A stretch of DNA of 64,000 nt from Anisakis pegreffii (GCA_035041965.1 JAPYMA010000618.1:310001-374000); one strand, 5' to 3'. Positions 26,230 to 40,700 are shown, numbered from the stretch's first letter. Numbers and translations: made by a program. Notes: generated by a model not told the origin, from the letters alone.

Positions 26230-28330
26230 TGTGATTCAGCTGAATCTGAAGTTTGAATAACTCGAAAAATTATTTACAATGAAACAAATCGCACGAAACG
26301 TTTCGATGCGACCGATTCAGTTATAAAGAATTTTCAACGTTATTCTCATTTGACTACAACAAATTAATAGTAAGAGATTTTTTAAAATTTCGTTCACTTT
26401 CGCCATTCTGAACATCAATTCTTCACATGTGAAGATGATCAGTATGAAGTAAAAGTTAGCAGTGAACTATCTAAGAAATCCTACTGTTGGAGATTTGGAA
26501 CTGTTTGAAGTGATTTGCTTGTAATGAGAGAACCCTAGGTCGTTTAATTGATTAATTATTCATACGATTATTGTTAATAATGACCCAGTTAATGGCCATA
26601 ATGATACTAGAGCATTATTAAAACACTTGCACTTTCGAGATCACTGATCAGACTTACTAATTCTGAGAGCAGTATGGAAACGAATGCAAAATCTCCAACA
26701 TCCAACCCATACTGATGGTAACCACTAATTCATCAATGATTGTTCCTCAAGTTCTGGCAAACTGCTCTTTGTTCAAGTCCACCACAACCACTCTCAGCAG
26801 CACTCTTGAGCAGAAAAGCTTGATCGAATATGGCTGAGATCATTATGCTGATCACTTGCGATCAACAATGAGAATTTAAGATCAAGTGAAGCATTGAGGA
26901 AGTGAACTGTGAACGAAACTGCAACTAATGGAATTGTTTGTTGTGACCAGTTGATCGTCAATCAGACTTCAAGTTTACGCAAACAAACTGCAGCCATAAA
27001 AGCAGTTGCATTTTGCAGAATGTGCTTCAATTGCATCTGCTTCCACGAACCTTGTTACGATATTTTTAAGTCACTGCTGCTGGCTGATTGAGAATGATCT
27101 CAAATATTGTTTCATAACATGTGCACTTTCGTTTGCATCCTATCGCATGCTCCTCGTATTTAGGCTCATCTATTATCTATATATCTAGGCTTATCTATTT
27201 TAGATTTTCGGAAATAATACGGTATTTTCAGTTATCTCTTGCAGTGTACACAAACAAAGGAAACTGGGGCAAGATTGAATGCCATAAGGCATCATAAGAG
27301 AACTAGGTCAAGTCAAAAATCACTGCATATCATAAGTTCCAAAGTATCAGGTGAAAGCCATTCATTCAGCGACAGCACTTAATGAATGTGTTGCAATTAG
27401 CTAGCGATAAGTGCTCATTAATATTTCAAAATTTCATGAGTCATTTACCACTGTAATAATGCTCTTTTGATTACATGTAAATTGTATTGAGTGTAAATTG
27501 TATTGAGTACAATAAGTGAGCAAACTTCATTATTTGTCATGTCATTTTTCATGAATATTTTATGAAGTGATCGTTTCTCGGAATAAACATAACGAGACTT
27601 TCGCACGAGCATGAAAACGCCTATAAATTTTCTGTTAACAATTTTCAATAGATTCCCTAGTGAAATTTATAAGAGTCCGTTAATTTTACACAATCTCTAT
27701 TAAAACTATTCCTGTATTGGTTCGTCATCTGAGTGCAAAAGCTTATCGTTTCAGATGCTACTAGGAATTTCCATTCAGACCGAGGCAAATCAAAAAACGC
27801 AATCATTTTATTGAGAACAATAGAATATCTCTTATCAAATCGAAACAACAGAAGATCAAAATGAAATAATCACAAAATGAGGTCAAACACAATGAGATAG
27901 ATTATTTATGTATGAAATCATTTCCGCAATGGAGTGATGAAGTAAAGTGACCAATTCGCATTGCATATGTTCCATGAGCTATTCACTAATTATTATCGAC
28001 AATGATACTATCTTAAAAATGATAACCGGCTGATAATATTGACAATAATCTTAACAATATCAATCACTATACCATATCACATACTCGACTTTCGTTTCAC
28101 ATCAGTTAAACAGAAACATCGAGATGTTTTCCTCTAAAGAATTTTCAGAACGTTATAGGAGAAATCCAATTAAAATACTGTTGATATTTCTGGGATTGTG
28201 ACGATGATTATAATTAGAAACATTTTGTGAAATGAAACAATTAATTGAAGAACAATTTGCTATAATTTGGCACTAAAGATGACAGTGGAATAATAGACTG
28301 AAATAATCTGATCACAACCCAACAAAACAA
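26230..28330. other. Intergenic, no gene seen
   Basis: Region between the start of the Srg gene and the end of the Tudor gene, both on the minus strand. It holds the promoter side of Srg; two AG acceptors lie 10 and 16 bases upstream of its ATG (26240-26251). Short ORFs here look like chance. Confidence 0.5.
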
Positions 28331-31300
28331 TCAAAGAAGCAGATCATATGGCATGATTGGTAATATGGCTTTAGTTTCAGTTGTTGCGGTCGGTGGACTG
28401 TTCTCCGACCACACCGCGTAGCCTTGCTCAACAAGACGTGCTTCCAGTGTTTCTGAGGATTGCGTTCCATCGAACACCTTAAATACTGATGCTTTATGAA
28501 TGCACCTCATAACTGACTGAAATGAAACTGTCGATTGAATTTTTTTGCAGCAATAATATTTTTTGAGCAGTATCATTAGCAGTCTTAATTAGTAATTTTA
28601 TGACTCTGTTGAAAATTCAAAAACTAATCACAAAGTGTGAATCTTTTTTCTTTCAATTGACCAATTTATTTACATTTACCGAAATTTTATTGCGATTATA
28701 TTGAACACTTGGACTGTTTGTCGCAATTAAAATTATTGCTTTTAACATCATATTTCTTCCAGTTAACGTGGCTCAAATTTTAGATAAACAACATATTGTT
28801 CAAAAACTGTTCACTTTCAATGAAGAAGGGAAATACTTCTAGACTGCAAGTTCTCCGAATGAATCAAACCATCACATTTATGACCAATCACAATCTCAGC
28901 AAAACATTCCATACTTGTGCAATTCAATAGCTCATTACAATCCTAATTGCCGATATCTGATGGTGTTGCACAAAAGAACACTGTTCACTAACACATGTAA
29001 ACATGAAGTATCAGATCAAAAAGCACGACATAACGACTTACCTGAATATGACTCACAAAAATAACGTTTGCTCGACGAAACGCAGTTGACTCATATATTA
29101 GTCTCGTGTTTTCGGATCGTCTGCAAGGATTTTCTCTTATAAACAACACTTTCAAAAAGATGACAAAATTAAAACCGTTAACTGCTTCTCATCATCAGCT
29201 TCATTACATAGTTCAAAATTCAAAAATCTGGTGCTCACTGAACTTTTGATCCAATAGAACATAGAATATTACCAATAACAATTTGCAATCAATTAACTAC
29301 TTTTGCACTCAATACTATTCTCTCAGAACTATCAACCTAACGCAATCAACCCCAAAAAGATCACTCACCTATTCAGAATACCGACAACTTTCAGTGATAT
29401 CGGTACATCGTCTCTCAACTGTCGACTGAAAAAGTGTCGTGCCGCAGGACTCCAATCGTCACCTTGCGACGGTTTTATCCCATGTAAACAAACTTGTAGA
29501 CAGAGCGGTGCCCGTTCACAATGTCTGAATCACATCAACAAAAATGATCATAAACGTAAACACCGACTACAACTGCAATGGTAACGATAATAACAACGCA
29601 TCGAATTAAACTCAACAAATTTCCTATCATTTTTTTCATAAATTTATCATTCACTTAACTTTTGAACTAACACATCTAATCAATTACGAATCACTAACCA
29701 ACTAAGTTCATAACAATGAATTCCTCGTAGAAAAAAAACATGTAATGCGTTATTTCGATCATAATCCAAAGCATGTTCGTTCATGATAACACATGTCAAT
29801 AATGAGTATCACTGATCCTCCACAACCAAACAAAACTCACACTGGATAAATTTCAATAACACTCGACAACAAGCGTATATCCGTACCACCAGAATCGAGG
29901 AAGCGAACACGACAATAATATTCATCGGTCTTTTCGACTGCCTTAAGATTACAGATCTCGTCATATATCCTCTCATCTCAAAAGGCAAACTAATTCCGAA
30001 CAAAACAACAACAACAATAATAACAACATCGAAACCCCTTAGAAATGGCAATACCAATTTGCAAATCTGATAAACTATCGCCAAAAGAGAACACAACAAG
30101 ATTCACCTTCAATCCAATAATCTCAACCCGTTGCCAACAACCCATAAAACGCGCCACTTCTCCATCAACCTCTGCCACACCATATACACTTCTACCATGA
30201 TCCAATGCATCCTTACTGAAACAAAACAAAAAATTATAAAAAGAAGAACAAAACCATTCTTTACAGTGCTTGCAATGCCCTTAATGAGAATACCTTTCGT
30301 AACATTCAATGGAATCACAGCTAAAATCATCTCGTCTACAATCTATACAATACAATACAATACAATTAATTTCCAAACAAAGTTGACAGATAATCGAAAT
30401 CTAATCAAATGTAATCAAATTGAAGTGAACACAATTCAATTGAATCAAAACAAATTCATAACGAATAATTCACAAAGAAATTACAAACCCACAACGAAAA
30501 CAACTCACACTCGTTGCACACAAATCGGTTTTCGATTCGTCGGATGCCCGTAAAAAGCGTTCAAATCATCAGCCAACTTCAACAGTTCATCATTAGCTGC
30601 GATCATTGCATCGATTTGTTGTGCGCAAGAATAGGGCTGAATTCCTGACCGATTCTGAGCATCACCTACTCGATCTCCACCAGCAAGAAAGTAGTCTTCA
30701 TTCTCTTTATTATCATCACTGTTATCACGGCGGCCACCCTCTTCAGCTCGTTTCATTAACAATGGACGAACGTAGAACTCATACGGTGAAACTGTATACC
30801 TGCAAGTATCAATCACCACAATAACCACCAACTGCATGCAGTGCTTTTATTGTCATAATAAAACTCCAGATTCCATTTTCCCTAGCCATCAGAAGAAGTG
30901 GACACAGATCAGCAAATCGCACACTCTAATTCAAGTAACAAAATTACTGGACAAACTGACTTAAGTCAAATTAAACTATTAACATTTGATTTAATTCAAT
31001 TTCAAAATGGCTAAGGATGTCTCACTACAAATAATCTGAAGAATAAACATGATGCAAAAAACGAAACATGAACTAAATACCATATCTTACCTTCCTTCTG
31101 CATTCACAAAACATCTATCATCTTTTACAATATAACCCTGTTTCTTCAACCAATTCAGATCAATAACGTCAATCTGAAATGATCAAGCCATGCTTGAGAC
31201 GATCAACACAGTAATGTAAAATGAGTCCCTCTCTAAAACCGCACATCTTCCAGTAGCACTACCTTTCAATTTGTTGTGAATATCTTCAGTTTCACCACGA

Positions 31301-34138
31301 TCAGCAGTTTCTAAGATTAAAATGTCGACTCAACCAAATTCCCTCAAAACTTAACAAATCACAATTTCATCACAGAACAAATCTCGTTTGGAATTCACTT
31401 AATATATACCACAAAAGAAAACAATTTTACAATGTTGCTATCACATTCTGTTATCAATCCGTTTCGAATGGAACAAACCAAACACCATTGCAACATTACT
31501 ATGAAAACGTTGAACTTCTAGCAAAAGCATCCGAATGAATCAAAGTTTCTATACCTGAGGACCAGCCGCATTCTCATTCCACTCTGTATACTCCTCCATT
31601 CCTTGACGATTGTCCTGTGCTTTTTGCTCAGGTAATTTTTGTTTCCAATACTCCAATTGAAAAATTTCTCGATTTTGAATAACATTCTTTACGTTTTCAT
31701 CAGCATCACTCCTCTGAAAGATTGAAACAAACAATTGATGACGTCTCCTCAAAGTGATCCAAAATTTTCAGTGATCAAAATCGATGCAGTGAAACCCTTT
31801 CGATTAAACCACAAACTCTCATATCTCATAAATGAAAATTAATCAGTCAGTGAGCAGAACAATCCAATCGATCACATCCTCACCGTTGGATATACCTTTT
31901 GCGTCGAACCATCAAAGAGCGCATGATCCAAGAGCACGCAACGACACTGTCGTGCAAATATGTGTGCAATTGAATTTCCCAAAATGTCCTTATCCTTCTC
32001 AATTCCAATCATATTCACCTGAATTCTCGTGAAAAAACATATCGGTTACACTATTCACCAACAATTCTTTCATTAAACATCATCTTATTCTATAATACTT
32101 CGATCATCTTGCATTACTACATTACACCATATTAATAAAAAATGACAGCGTCATTCGTTTATTACATATTCTAAAACAAGCAATAGATATGAATAAATGA
32201 ATTGATACTGCCTCATAAAGTGTCGCAAATAAAAACCTTCATAATATCGCGATAATTGTTAATCTGTTGTGTGCTAAGTACCACTTCAATACGAAACATT
32301 GCGTAGTTGGCAAGAACCATTCGTAGAGCTTCGCATTCTTCCTCGGACCAATCCAAGCCATTCTTTGGTCTAATCTGAAGACAGCATGAAATAAGAAATA
32401 GACTGCTAGTTAGTGAAGTGAACTGAAGTGAACAGATCGTTCGTTATCCTATTGGGTTATCTCACGGATACATACGTTCTGATTTTGTCCTGTCAACACA
32501 GAAAACCAGCTCAGAAACCATTGTGATTCAGGTATTACAAAAGAAACGAATAAGTTCTTCTGGATAACAACTCAACGAAACATTAATACCAAAAATTCGG
32601 AGATATAGTTTCACTGAAGATCACGGAATCACTGGAATTGCCAACATTTCATAAAACATCACAAAATCAAATTCAATGAAATTGTATCAAAACACATCTA
32701 GAGAACCACCTTGAACAGAGATACGGCTATAGCTTGCCAAGGATGATACGAGAGAATTGGATCCATTTTGGCTAAACACGGGATGGCCAACCAACCTGTC
32801 GTACCCTCATCGATGAACAAAACCTTCGCATAGTTTGCAACTTTCGATGCCTGAAAACTAGAACCCTTGGACGATCACCTAAGCAACAATGAATATTGCT
32901 CAATTTATATTCTATCATTCATTATTTTCAAATTTGCACTGTTTATTAGTCACATATATCTTCTTGAAATCATCCAATGATTCGAATTATTATATGCACA
33001 GTGTCAGAAGAGATATTGCTAAGAATTATTATAACGCTGAGTCAACTGCAACGTTATACTATATGCTGTGAAAATGCCCAACTGTAAGATGTGAATGCAT
33101 GCAATGCATTAATTTAAATTTGCTCATTAAAAATCATAAAATTAGTTCATACGTTGGCAATGATCAAGGATTTGGAAGCATAAAGAATATGGAAATCATC
33201 ATTCATTTGAGCTCTCATCTCGACATGGCAATAACTAACACAACTATCACTGTCTCCACCAACTGCCAATTGAATGACTCGAGCTCGAGCATACAAACCG
33301 TTTTCCAGTGGAGCCATAACATACTGACCTTCACGAACCTCATTCAGTTCAACCAAATCATTCCTGAACAAACCACAGATACTTCAATATTCTAGCTGAA
33401 TATATGTCCACGAAAACTGGAATCAGAATCAGGTTCTTTCAAGAACGCCATAGTTTGACAACTGAAAAAAATACGTTGACTTTTAACTGAAGTAATGCGG
33501 AGAAGTAGGCTTGAGCTATACTGATGACGAGCGATTTCTGTGCTGAACTGAGTTCCTCTTCTGCTGAGAATTTGCATAAGCACATTGAAGAGCAGTCAAA
33601 AATTAAGCTAAAATAGTTGAACAAAACATCCAGATAATATTCGAAATATAACTAGGTTTTAGGTAAATACTTACAGATCAGTGGTCTGCAGTTGTTCGGT
33701 GATATGATTGGTCAGCTTAACCCATATGCAACTTGGTGAGATCACATTCGAAACAATGCAGTTTGCCATTCGACACAAACGGATTCTGTGAATCTGAATT
33801 AGTTCATTGTGAACAACTGAAATGGAAACTAAGACAGAATATGAGAACGACGATATCCACGAAATGACTCTTCTATAAACTGCCAGAATTTATTAAAATG
33901 AAATATCACAACATAATGTTTATCTTCAGCCTACTTTGAAAGGTCTTCGGCTTTGCCTAACACATAGTCTGTATGTAGCACAGGTGTGTGAAATGTTGAA
34001 AGCATGTATTAATCCACAAAGCTGATTGATAACCTTATACATTCCATTGTTTGCAATATCGCCATTTCGGACCATTTTCGGTAAGTCACTTTTCGAAGTT
34101 TTTGCCTCGAATATTGGTGATTGCCGACCACTGCTCAT
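28331..34138 (-). CDS. Protein with two extended Tudor domains (EKL-1/TDRD-like)
   Basis: About 15 exons, roughly 650 aa. Chain: 34138-34034, 33793-33675, 33363-33264, 32850-32710, 32374-32237, 32018-31896, 31713-31555, about 31328/31310-31240, 31173-31091, 30799-30509, 30215-30107, 29976-29841, 29524-29369, 29120-29042, 28477-28331. Domain 1 starts at VISPSCIWVKLTN; its Tudor core is GQYVMAPLENGLYARARVI plus AKVLFIDEGTTGWLAIPCL, and its flank ends at WLKKQGYIV. Domain 2 starts at YTVSPYEFYVRP with an acidic linker; its core is WQRVEIIG plus YYCRVRFLDSGGTDIRLL, and it ends LEARLVEQGYAV. Extended Tudor proteins scaffold germline small-RNA complexes by binding dimethyl-arginine. In both cores the D-Y-G-N of the binding pocket reads D-E-G-T or D-S-G-G. 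The junctions into exon 8 and exon 12 need phase 1 and TTGAG acceptors, and are unresolved. Confidence 0.8.
30345..30366. repeat. (ACAAT)n short tandem repeat
   Basis: Four units of ACAAT inside a Tudor-gene intron. Confidence 0.8.
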
Positions 34139-35339
34139 TTTAACATACCAGCCTGGAGGTGATAAACAATGGAAAGCTAAGTCCAACGATTATTAACGGC
34201 AGTTCAAGTAATGCCACGGGACTGGAATTCAAGAGACCAATCAACAACAGAAACGTTGTAATCGTTTTTAACCGTCGAATTAACCACCAGAATTTCAGTG
34301 ATTAGTCCCTAATAAACCCTGTAAAGAGTGAAATTAATTGCAAGTCTATTGGAACAGACTGATTAAACAATGAAAACAATTTTCGACTATCTACACTCTA
34401 TCAGGTACATTCAATCACCCATAACCAAAGACTTGATCAGATACAAAAGGTACAAATATGATAATACGCAAACATATTAACATCGCTCATCTATCAGAAT
34501 ATCTTTCCGAAACTTTCGTATGAAATAATTAGCATAGGATGGAACTTCTAAATATTATGTCCTTGAAAACTTTAAATATTCCTTCCATATTTTACAAGCA
34601 TTCATATTTCCGAGACAAGCGGAAGTAGTTAGTTTCGGATAAGCTTGTCGTACTCTGCCAAATCGCTCGCTTGGATTAATTTATGTGAAAAAGCAAGCGT
34701 GATTAAGTTTGAACGCTTAAGGAATCAACGGAGTGCAGATTTCTCGGAGAATTACGAATGAGAGCAAATGAGTGGTGCGGCTGGAAGGAATGAGAAAATA
34801 AGCAAGATTTAACTGAAATGTAATGCACTGTGCAACATCAGGAATGAGAGCGATGAGACATCATGTGAATTTGACATAAAAATCATGCATAGACTACTAC
34901 AGTAAAGTTGTGTACAGAAGTAAATAAAGCATGCATACCTTGTGAATAGTTATTCCATCATGAAGCCATTCACCCGTGGTCTATTCATTCTGAACAACCT
35001 CTTCTCAGTTTTTACATCTGACTGCAACGATGTCTCATCACTCTCGACTCTCATTTTGCTGATTGCATTGCAGTTCCATTATGTCACAATGCTATTCTCA
35101 TTCACTTCAGATGTATCACTGATTCACTCTCATGCTCATTTCTCTCAAAAAGCTTCGCTCCATTCGTTTCCTTAATCGTAAATTCACTAAAATTGAATTT
35201 CTAACGGAAATGATGAATGTAAAACGATTTGCCACAACACGATGACAATTGCTGAAAGGCACTATTCAGATATCAAATATGCTAATATACGCATATACTA
35301 ACATCGAATATATAACAAAATATCTTTCAGACAGTTTGT
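34139..35339. other. Upstream region of the Tudor gene, no gene seen
   Basis: A CCTCCAG acceptor lies 14 bases upstream of the Tudor ATG (34153-34159), fitting 5'-UTR or spliced-leader splicing. The ORF at 34942-35175 shows no family match or splice support. Confidence 0.45.
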
Positions 35340-36000
35340 CACTGGCCTAATGTGATATACTTGTTTGCGGGTCTAACGAATCGCTTGCCCGTTGAAACAT
35401 GAAGAAATCAGCACTGTGGCCCAATTGAGCATATCCCAATATCTCACGGATCCAAGAAAAGGATCTGTTATCAAGACATTAATAGTGGTATTTCTATAGC
35501 AACCAAACTGTGCCATTCTAGCTCTACTCGTGTTCCATCCCTAGGAATAGAACCGAACGGCTTCAAAAACAGTCAAAGAGCGCAACAAAAAGGAACAAGA
35601 CAGTTTGAAATTTTGTGGGTCGGCAACACAACAGAATATAACAGGTTTAGATCATTCCATAAATGGTCAATGCCTACAACAGGTTAGGAGTGTGGGGATA
35701 ACCATGTTTAAATCAACTCCATCTTCAGCTTTGTTCAGAAGCATGAAGCTTTCTCTACAGCATCATATTCCACAAAAACCCGGAATCGAAAAAGCATAGA
35801 CATAATGGGGCGATTTTGTCTACATTCAAGGACATAGCTGATTTTCTGGAGTAATCTCAGATGCTCGACAGCTTTCTTTTCTAAAAACGTAAACATTAAT
35901 CCTGCAGTACGAGGTTTGCTATATTCCAACAATCCGTTTTCTCAATGCTATATGGGTTGCCATTTCCCAGCCTACCGTACTCTCAACTTTATTCAGTAAC
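35340..36000. repeat. Diverged satellite monomers
   Basis: This stretch holds degenerate relatives of the 400-bp unit that follows: GGGCGATTTTGTCT...ACATAGCTGATTTTCT matches CGAGCGATTTTGCTT...AGATATAGCAATTTTCT, and TTTGTTCAGAAGCATGAA matches TTTGCCCAGTAACATATGAA. The older edge of the array appears to lie here. Confidence 0.6.
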
Positions 36001-37505
36001 ATATGAATTTTTTTACGTCATTCGATTCAGCTGGATCTCTACATTCAGAAAATCATATATTTTGCCGAGCGATTTTGCTTAGCTGAGGAGATATAGCAAT
36101 TTTCTTAGATCTATTTCAGTTAGCGCAGTCGCGCTCATCATTCATGTACATTGATCACTATAGAGCAAATACGTTAATATAGCAATAGGCGGATTGCGAT
36201 CTTGTAGCTAACCGTCTTCTCAGGTTTGTCCGGAAACATGTGGATATCTTGTCACCGTTAGATCCAGCAGAAGCTCTAGAAACAGAATATTATAAAATTT
36301 ACTGAGCAATATGGCTTATTTGAGGAGATATAGGTATTTTGTTAATGCAATCTCAGGTGGCATCTTCAAGGCTGCTGTCTTCTCAAGTTTGCCCAGTAAC
36401 ATATGAATTTTTTTACGTCATTCGATTCAGCTGGATCTCTACATTCAGAAAATCATATATTTTGCCGAGCGATTTTGCTTAGCTGAGGAGATATAGCAAT
36501 TTTCTTAGATCTATTTCAGTTAGCGCAGTCGCGCTCATCATTCATGTACATTGATCACTATAGAGCAAATACGTTAATATAGCAATAGGCGGATTGCGAT
36601 CTTGTAGCTAACCGTCTTCTCAGGTTTGTCCGGAAACATGTGGATATCTTGTCACCGTTAGATCCAGCAGAAGCTCTAGAAACAGAATATTATAAAATTT
36701 ACTGAGCAATATGGCTTATTTGAGGAGATATAGGTATTTTGTTAATGCAATCTCAGGTGGCATCTTCAAGGCTGCTGTCTTCTCAAGTTTGCCCAGTAAC
36801 ATATGAATTTTTTTACGTCATTCGATTCAGCTGGATCTCTACATTCAGAAAATCATATATTTTGCCGAGCGATTTTGCTTAGCTGAGGAGATATAGCAAT
36901 TTTCTTAGATCTATTTCAGTTAGCGCAGTCGCGCTCATCATTCATGTACATTGATCACTATAGAGCAAATACGTTAATATAGCAATAGGCGGATTGCGAT
37001 CTTGTAGCTAACCGTCTTCTCAGGTTTGTCCGGAAACATGTGGATATCTTGTCACCGTTAGATCCAGCAGAAGCTCTAGAAACAGAATATTATAAAATTT
37101 ACTGAGCAATATGGCTTATTTGAGGAGATATAGGTATTTTGTTAATGCAATCTCAGGTGGCATCTTCAAGGCTGCTGTCTTCTCAAGTTTGCCCAGTAAC
37201 ATATGAATTTTTTTACGTCATTCGATTCAGCTGGATCTCTACATTCAGAAAATCATATATTTTGCCGAGCGATTTTGCTTAGCTGAGGAGATATAGCAAT
37301 TTTCTTAGATCTATTTCAGTTAGCGCAGTCGCGCTCATCATTCATGTACATTGATCACTATAGAGCAAATACGTTAATATAGCAATAGGCGGATTGCGAT
37401 CTTGTAGCTAACCGTCTTCTCAGGTTTGTCCGGAAACATGTGGATATCTTGTCACCGTTAGATCCAGCAGAAGCTCTAGAAACAGAATATTATAAAATTT
37501 ACTGA
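36001..37505. repeat. Tandem satellite, 400-bp unit repeated 3.76 times
   Basis: The string ATATGAATTTTTTTACGTCA starts at 36001, 36401, 36801 and 37201, so the period is exactly 400 bp, and no differences between copies were noticed by eye. The last copy breaks off at 37505. Each unit is itself made of two related halves of about 237 and 163 bp: both start after CTCA(A/G)GTTTG..C and share a GAGGAGATATAG core. That is a two-level, higher-order array. Confidence 0.93.
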
Positions 37506-37794
37506 ATTCATGGAAACTGCTCAGAAAACCTCTTTTCTGGCGTTTCATCTTATTTGATAAACTGAGCCAGTTATAAATGTGTTGGAATTTTCTTACTTCA
37601 TTACCAAAAACAATAATAATAATTGTTATTGATATTGAGTAACACAATAATATGATAACACAATAACAATTCTGGATATTATGATAGCACAGTAATAATT
37701 CTCACTGGACATGACAATCAGAATTGCTATCATTTGCATATTGTGCATGAATATGAATTGGTATTATACGTTGTAGTAGTATCAACTTGCTGCT

Positions 37795-40700
37795 TCACAT
37801 AAACCTAGCGAAAATGAGAAAGTTAGGAATGAAAAACGAAAAAATCGTCGAAATACGATTGTGAGTAAGGGTCGATGCCATATTTGCAGTTTGCATCACA
37901 GGTGCTGACTTGATGCCAGTCTTTTGATAGGTGCCGGAAGCATCTTTGACTGGTTCATCGCTTTGTAATTGTTGTTCGGAGTTCGATGATAATGATGAAG
38001 ACCATCTATTGCTGTTACAGAAATCTTCGTCGTTACACGAACACACGTTCACCTCAACATCAGATTTTGTGGTTCGTTTTTGACATTCACCGTTCGCTAG
38101 ATTACTCTGCGAACATGCGTAGTGAACACCAGTCACTGCATGATCGAGCATCAAACAAGCTGAAATCTTGCACAGTGTTATTCTTTACTTACAGTTTCAT
38201 ACTTACCATTCATTACATACGATCTTCAATCTATCTTTATAGCAGTGAGTGAGAAGGGGATATAAAAATGAAATCGATAACCATAGAAATTAAATTCTCT
38301 TCACTTGTGTGTTAAATATTACTGGTGAAACGATTCCTTCAAAACAATGAACTGATTCCATGAGATCTGAATCTCATACAAGATCAAACAACAACGCGAT
38401 GAATATTAGTCGATCACTTCCAACGCGAACTGAGAAAACACTTCAGTTAGAGGTGAATGTTTGCATTTCTTTGTTCAGATGAACTCGTATATATTCGAAA
38501 GAGCCCTTAATAATTATCTCCCGAAAAAAATTTGAGCCCATCATTTCTGAGAGAAGGAATGCGAATGAGTATGCAAGTGTTTTTCTGGTAGCGCATTTTT
38601 CGTACGCATACGTTTTTTTCTGAATGCGAATTAATAAATCACTTCATTGCCATTTTGTACAACACCATCATTCAATAACTCGTTAAATTATGAGATAACA
38701 TTCGGAGGTTCATTTTCATTTTATTGCATCTTCCACTTTGTCACAAACTTTGAACTCAACACAACCAGACAACCTCTTTGACAATGTCTTAAATTCCGAG
38801 CAATTCAAGTTCCCAATAAAAATGTTCTTTCAGAATAGAAACGTTTCGTTCACGACAAATATTTCAAGCAAAATATTTATTTTGCAGCCAACTTTTTGCT
38901 GTATTTAAGTAAGTGCATATTTGTCTTCATTCCACTGCGCTTTTCCAGTTTCTGTTCTCAAAACCTTTACTATTTGAAATAGAAATCACTCACTGAATCG
39001 AAATGAAATTGAGTGCTTGTAAAGGGATGAATATATTCACGAGGAATACAAATGAAATTGCGGCAAGGATAACAAAAGAGGAACGAATGTATCAGTCTAA
39101 ATGTGATTCATGAATCTACAACTCTCGGTCAGTAAACATTTGCGAGTACAATCATTATTATTACTACCATTAATGTTGTTGTCATTATTGTTGGTGCTTT
39201 AAAGAGACTCGTCGAAACCTTTTTGATGTCATTTCGATTTACGATATTTGTTCAGTTTTGAATATTGGATGAAGGGTGTGCGAATAATTGATAAAATGGA
39301 TGGATTTATGCAATGCGTGAAGTTAATCTTGAACACTTCAATCGAATAGGTCGCAATTTCGATTCAGAAGTGCTGATCAGATTGGCTTAGATCACTATGG
39401 AATGAATGGTTGAGCAAATAAAATGTCGCTCGAATAAGACGAAGATAATACAGTGGACGGGACTCGATTGCCAACGGTGTATGAGCAGGTGCTCTCAAGA
39501 AATCAATCACATCTAGTGCATGACTCATCGACAAATTCTAACAAAACTCCATATTTCGAAGTTCATCTGAGCATGACAGTTCAATTGTTAATTTGCTCAG
39601 TCGATCAGTGAAAGCATCCCTTTCAGTTCAGTTCGAAAATAATTTGCTTGCGTTACGAGAGAACTAAATTCTTTACGCCTGAACGGCAAGCTGTCAAAAC
39701 TATTGAAATATTGGAACAAGAATGGAGTTGTTCGTCAATTCCGCATTGACATAATTCATAATAAGCTTACAGCGCTAAATAATCCGATTAAATTAGCATT
39801 TACAATGAATCAATGCTTTGTGCAGTTTCATTCAACTGTATTGAGTGATCGAATTGAACATGGCTGACTGGGTGTGATTAGTTGTGAGTTATTCAAAATA
39901 ATCATAATCCATAATTCTTAATACATTCGGATGCATGCCTCTCCAAAAACTGTTCTATCGTTCTGTTATGCGAAATAAGTTAGCCCCCCAATGAATTTCA
40001 GTTTCTAACATCATTGATTTTTCAGCTAGCTAACAGATCAAATCAACTCTATGAGATCATGGTATAATAGAATTTCATCATTAGATGATATCTTCAATGT
40101 TTAAAAAATCTCATTGTTAAAATTCATCCTCAGTATCATTCACCATAAAATGAGCCGAATTCATTGTTGAGACGATATCGTAAACTTGCAACAATGCAAC
40201 AATGCACTGTGTGCTCACAACAAAGACTGAACGGGAAATGGAAGAAAAAACACCCTCGGAAAGTCTTTTGAAATGTCAACTTTTAATGTTTCCTTGCACA
40301 AACAAGTAATGAATGAATGCCCGTTCGTTGCATCGTTGAATCATTCCCGTAGAAACTATCTGAACTTCGCAATAAAACGAACAACGATAGCGTTCATAAA
40401 AACAGCGCATATTGAACTTTCTTCGCATCGTACATCTGTTCTTTGCTGGCAAAAAGATTCGGCCTTGTTTGCTTTATTCACTTTTTTTTCATCCATTTAA
40501 TTGATCGATCTCATTTCAGAATTCTTTTTACAACCAGATGTGGCTGCTGGCTGCTTGCAAGCCGCCTTTAGATTGTTTGTTTAGTTGAATAAAAGTACAC
40601 GATTGACGGCTTGATTGCACCATTGTTTATTGCACATTCACGAATCAGTTCTGATGTAGTGACCAGCAAAAACACACCATTTTTTGTTGCGAAATTCGTA

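Noticed and set aside
30131..30553. 140-codon plus-strand ORF
   Set aside because: It runs antisense through Tudor exons at 30107-30215 and 30509-30799; it is Thr/Asn/Lys-rich as expected of a shadow frame.
38214..38250. Possible extra Ly6 exon ending AATG|GTAAGT
   Set aside because: No acceptor gives a stop-free frame matching the phase of both neighbours, and direct joining of 45240 to 38159 already completes the ten-cysteine domain.
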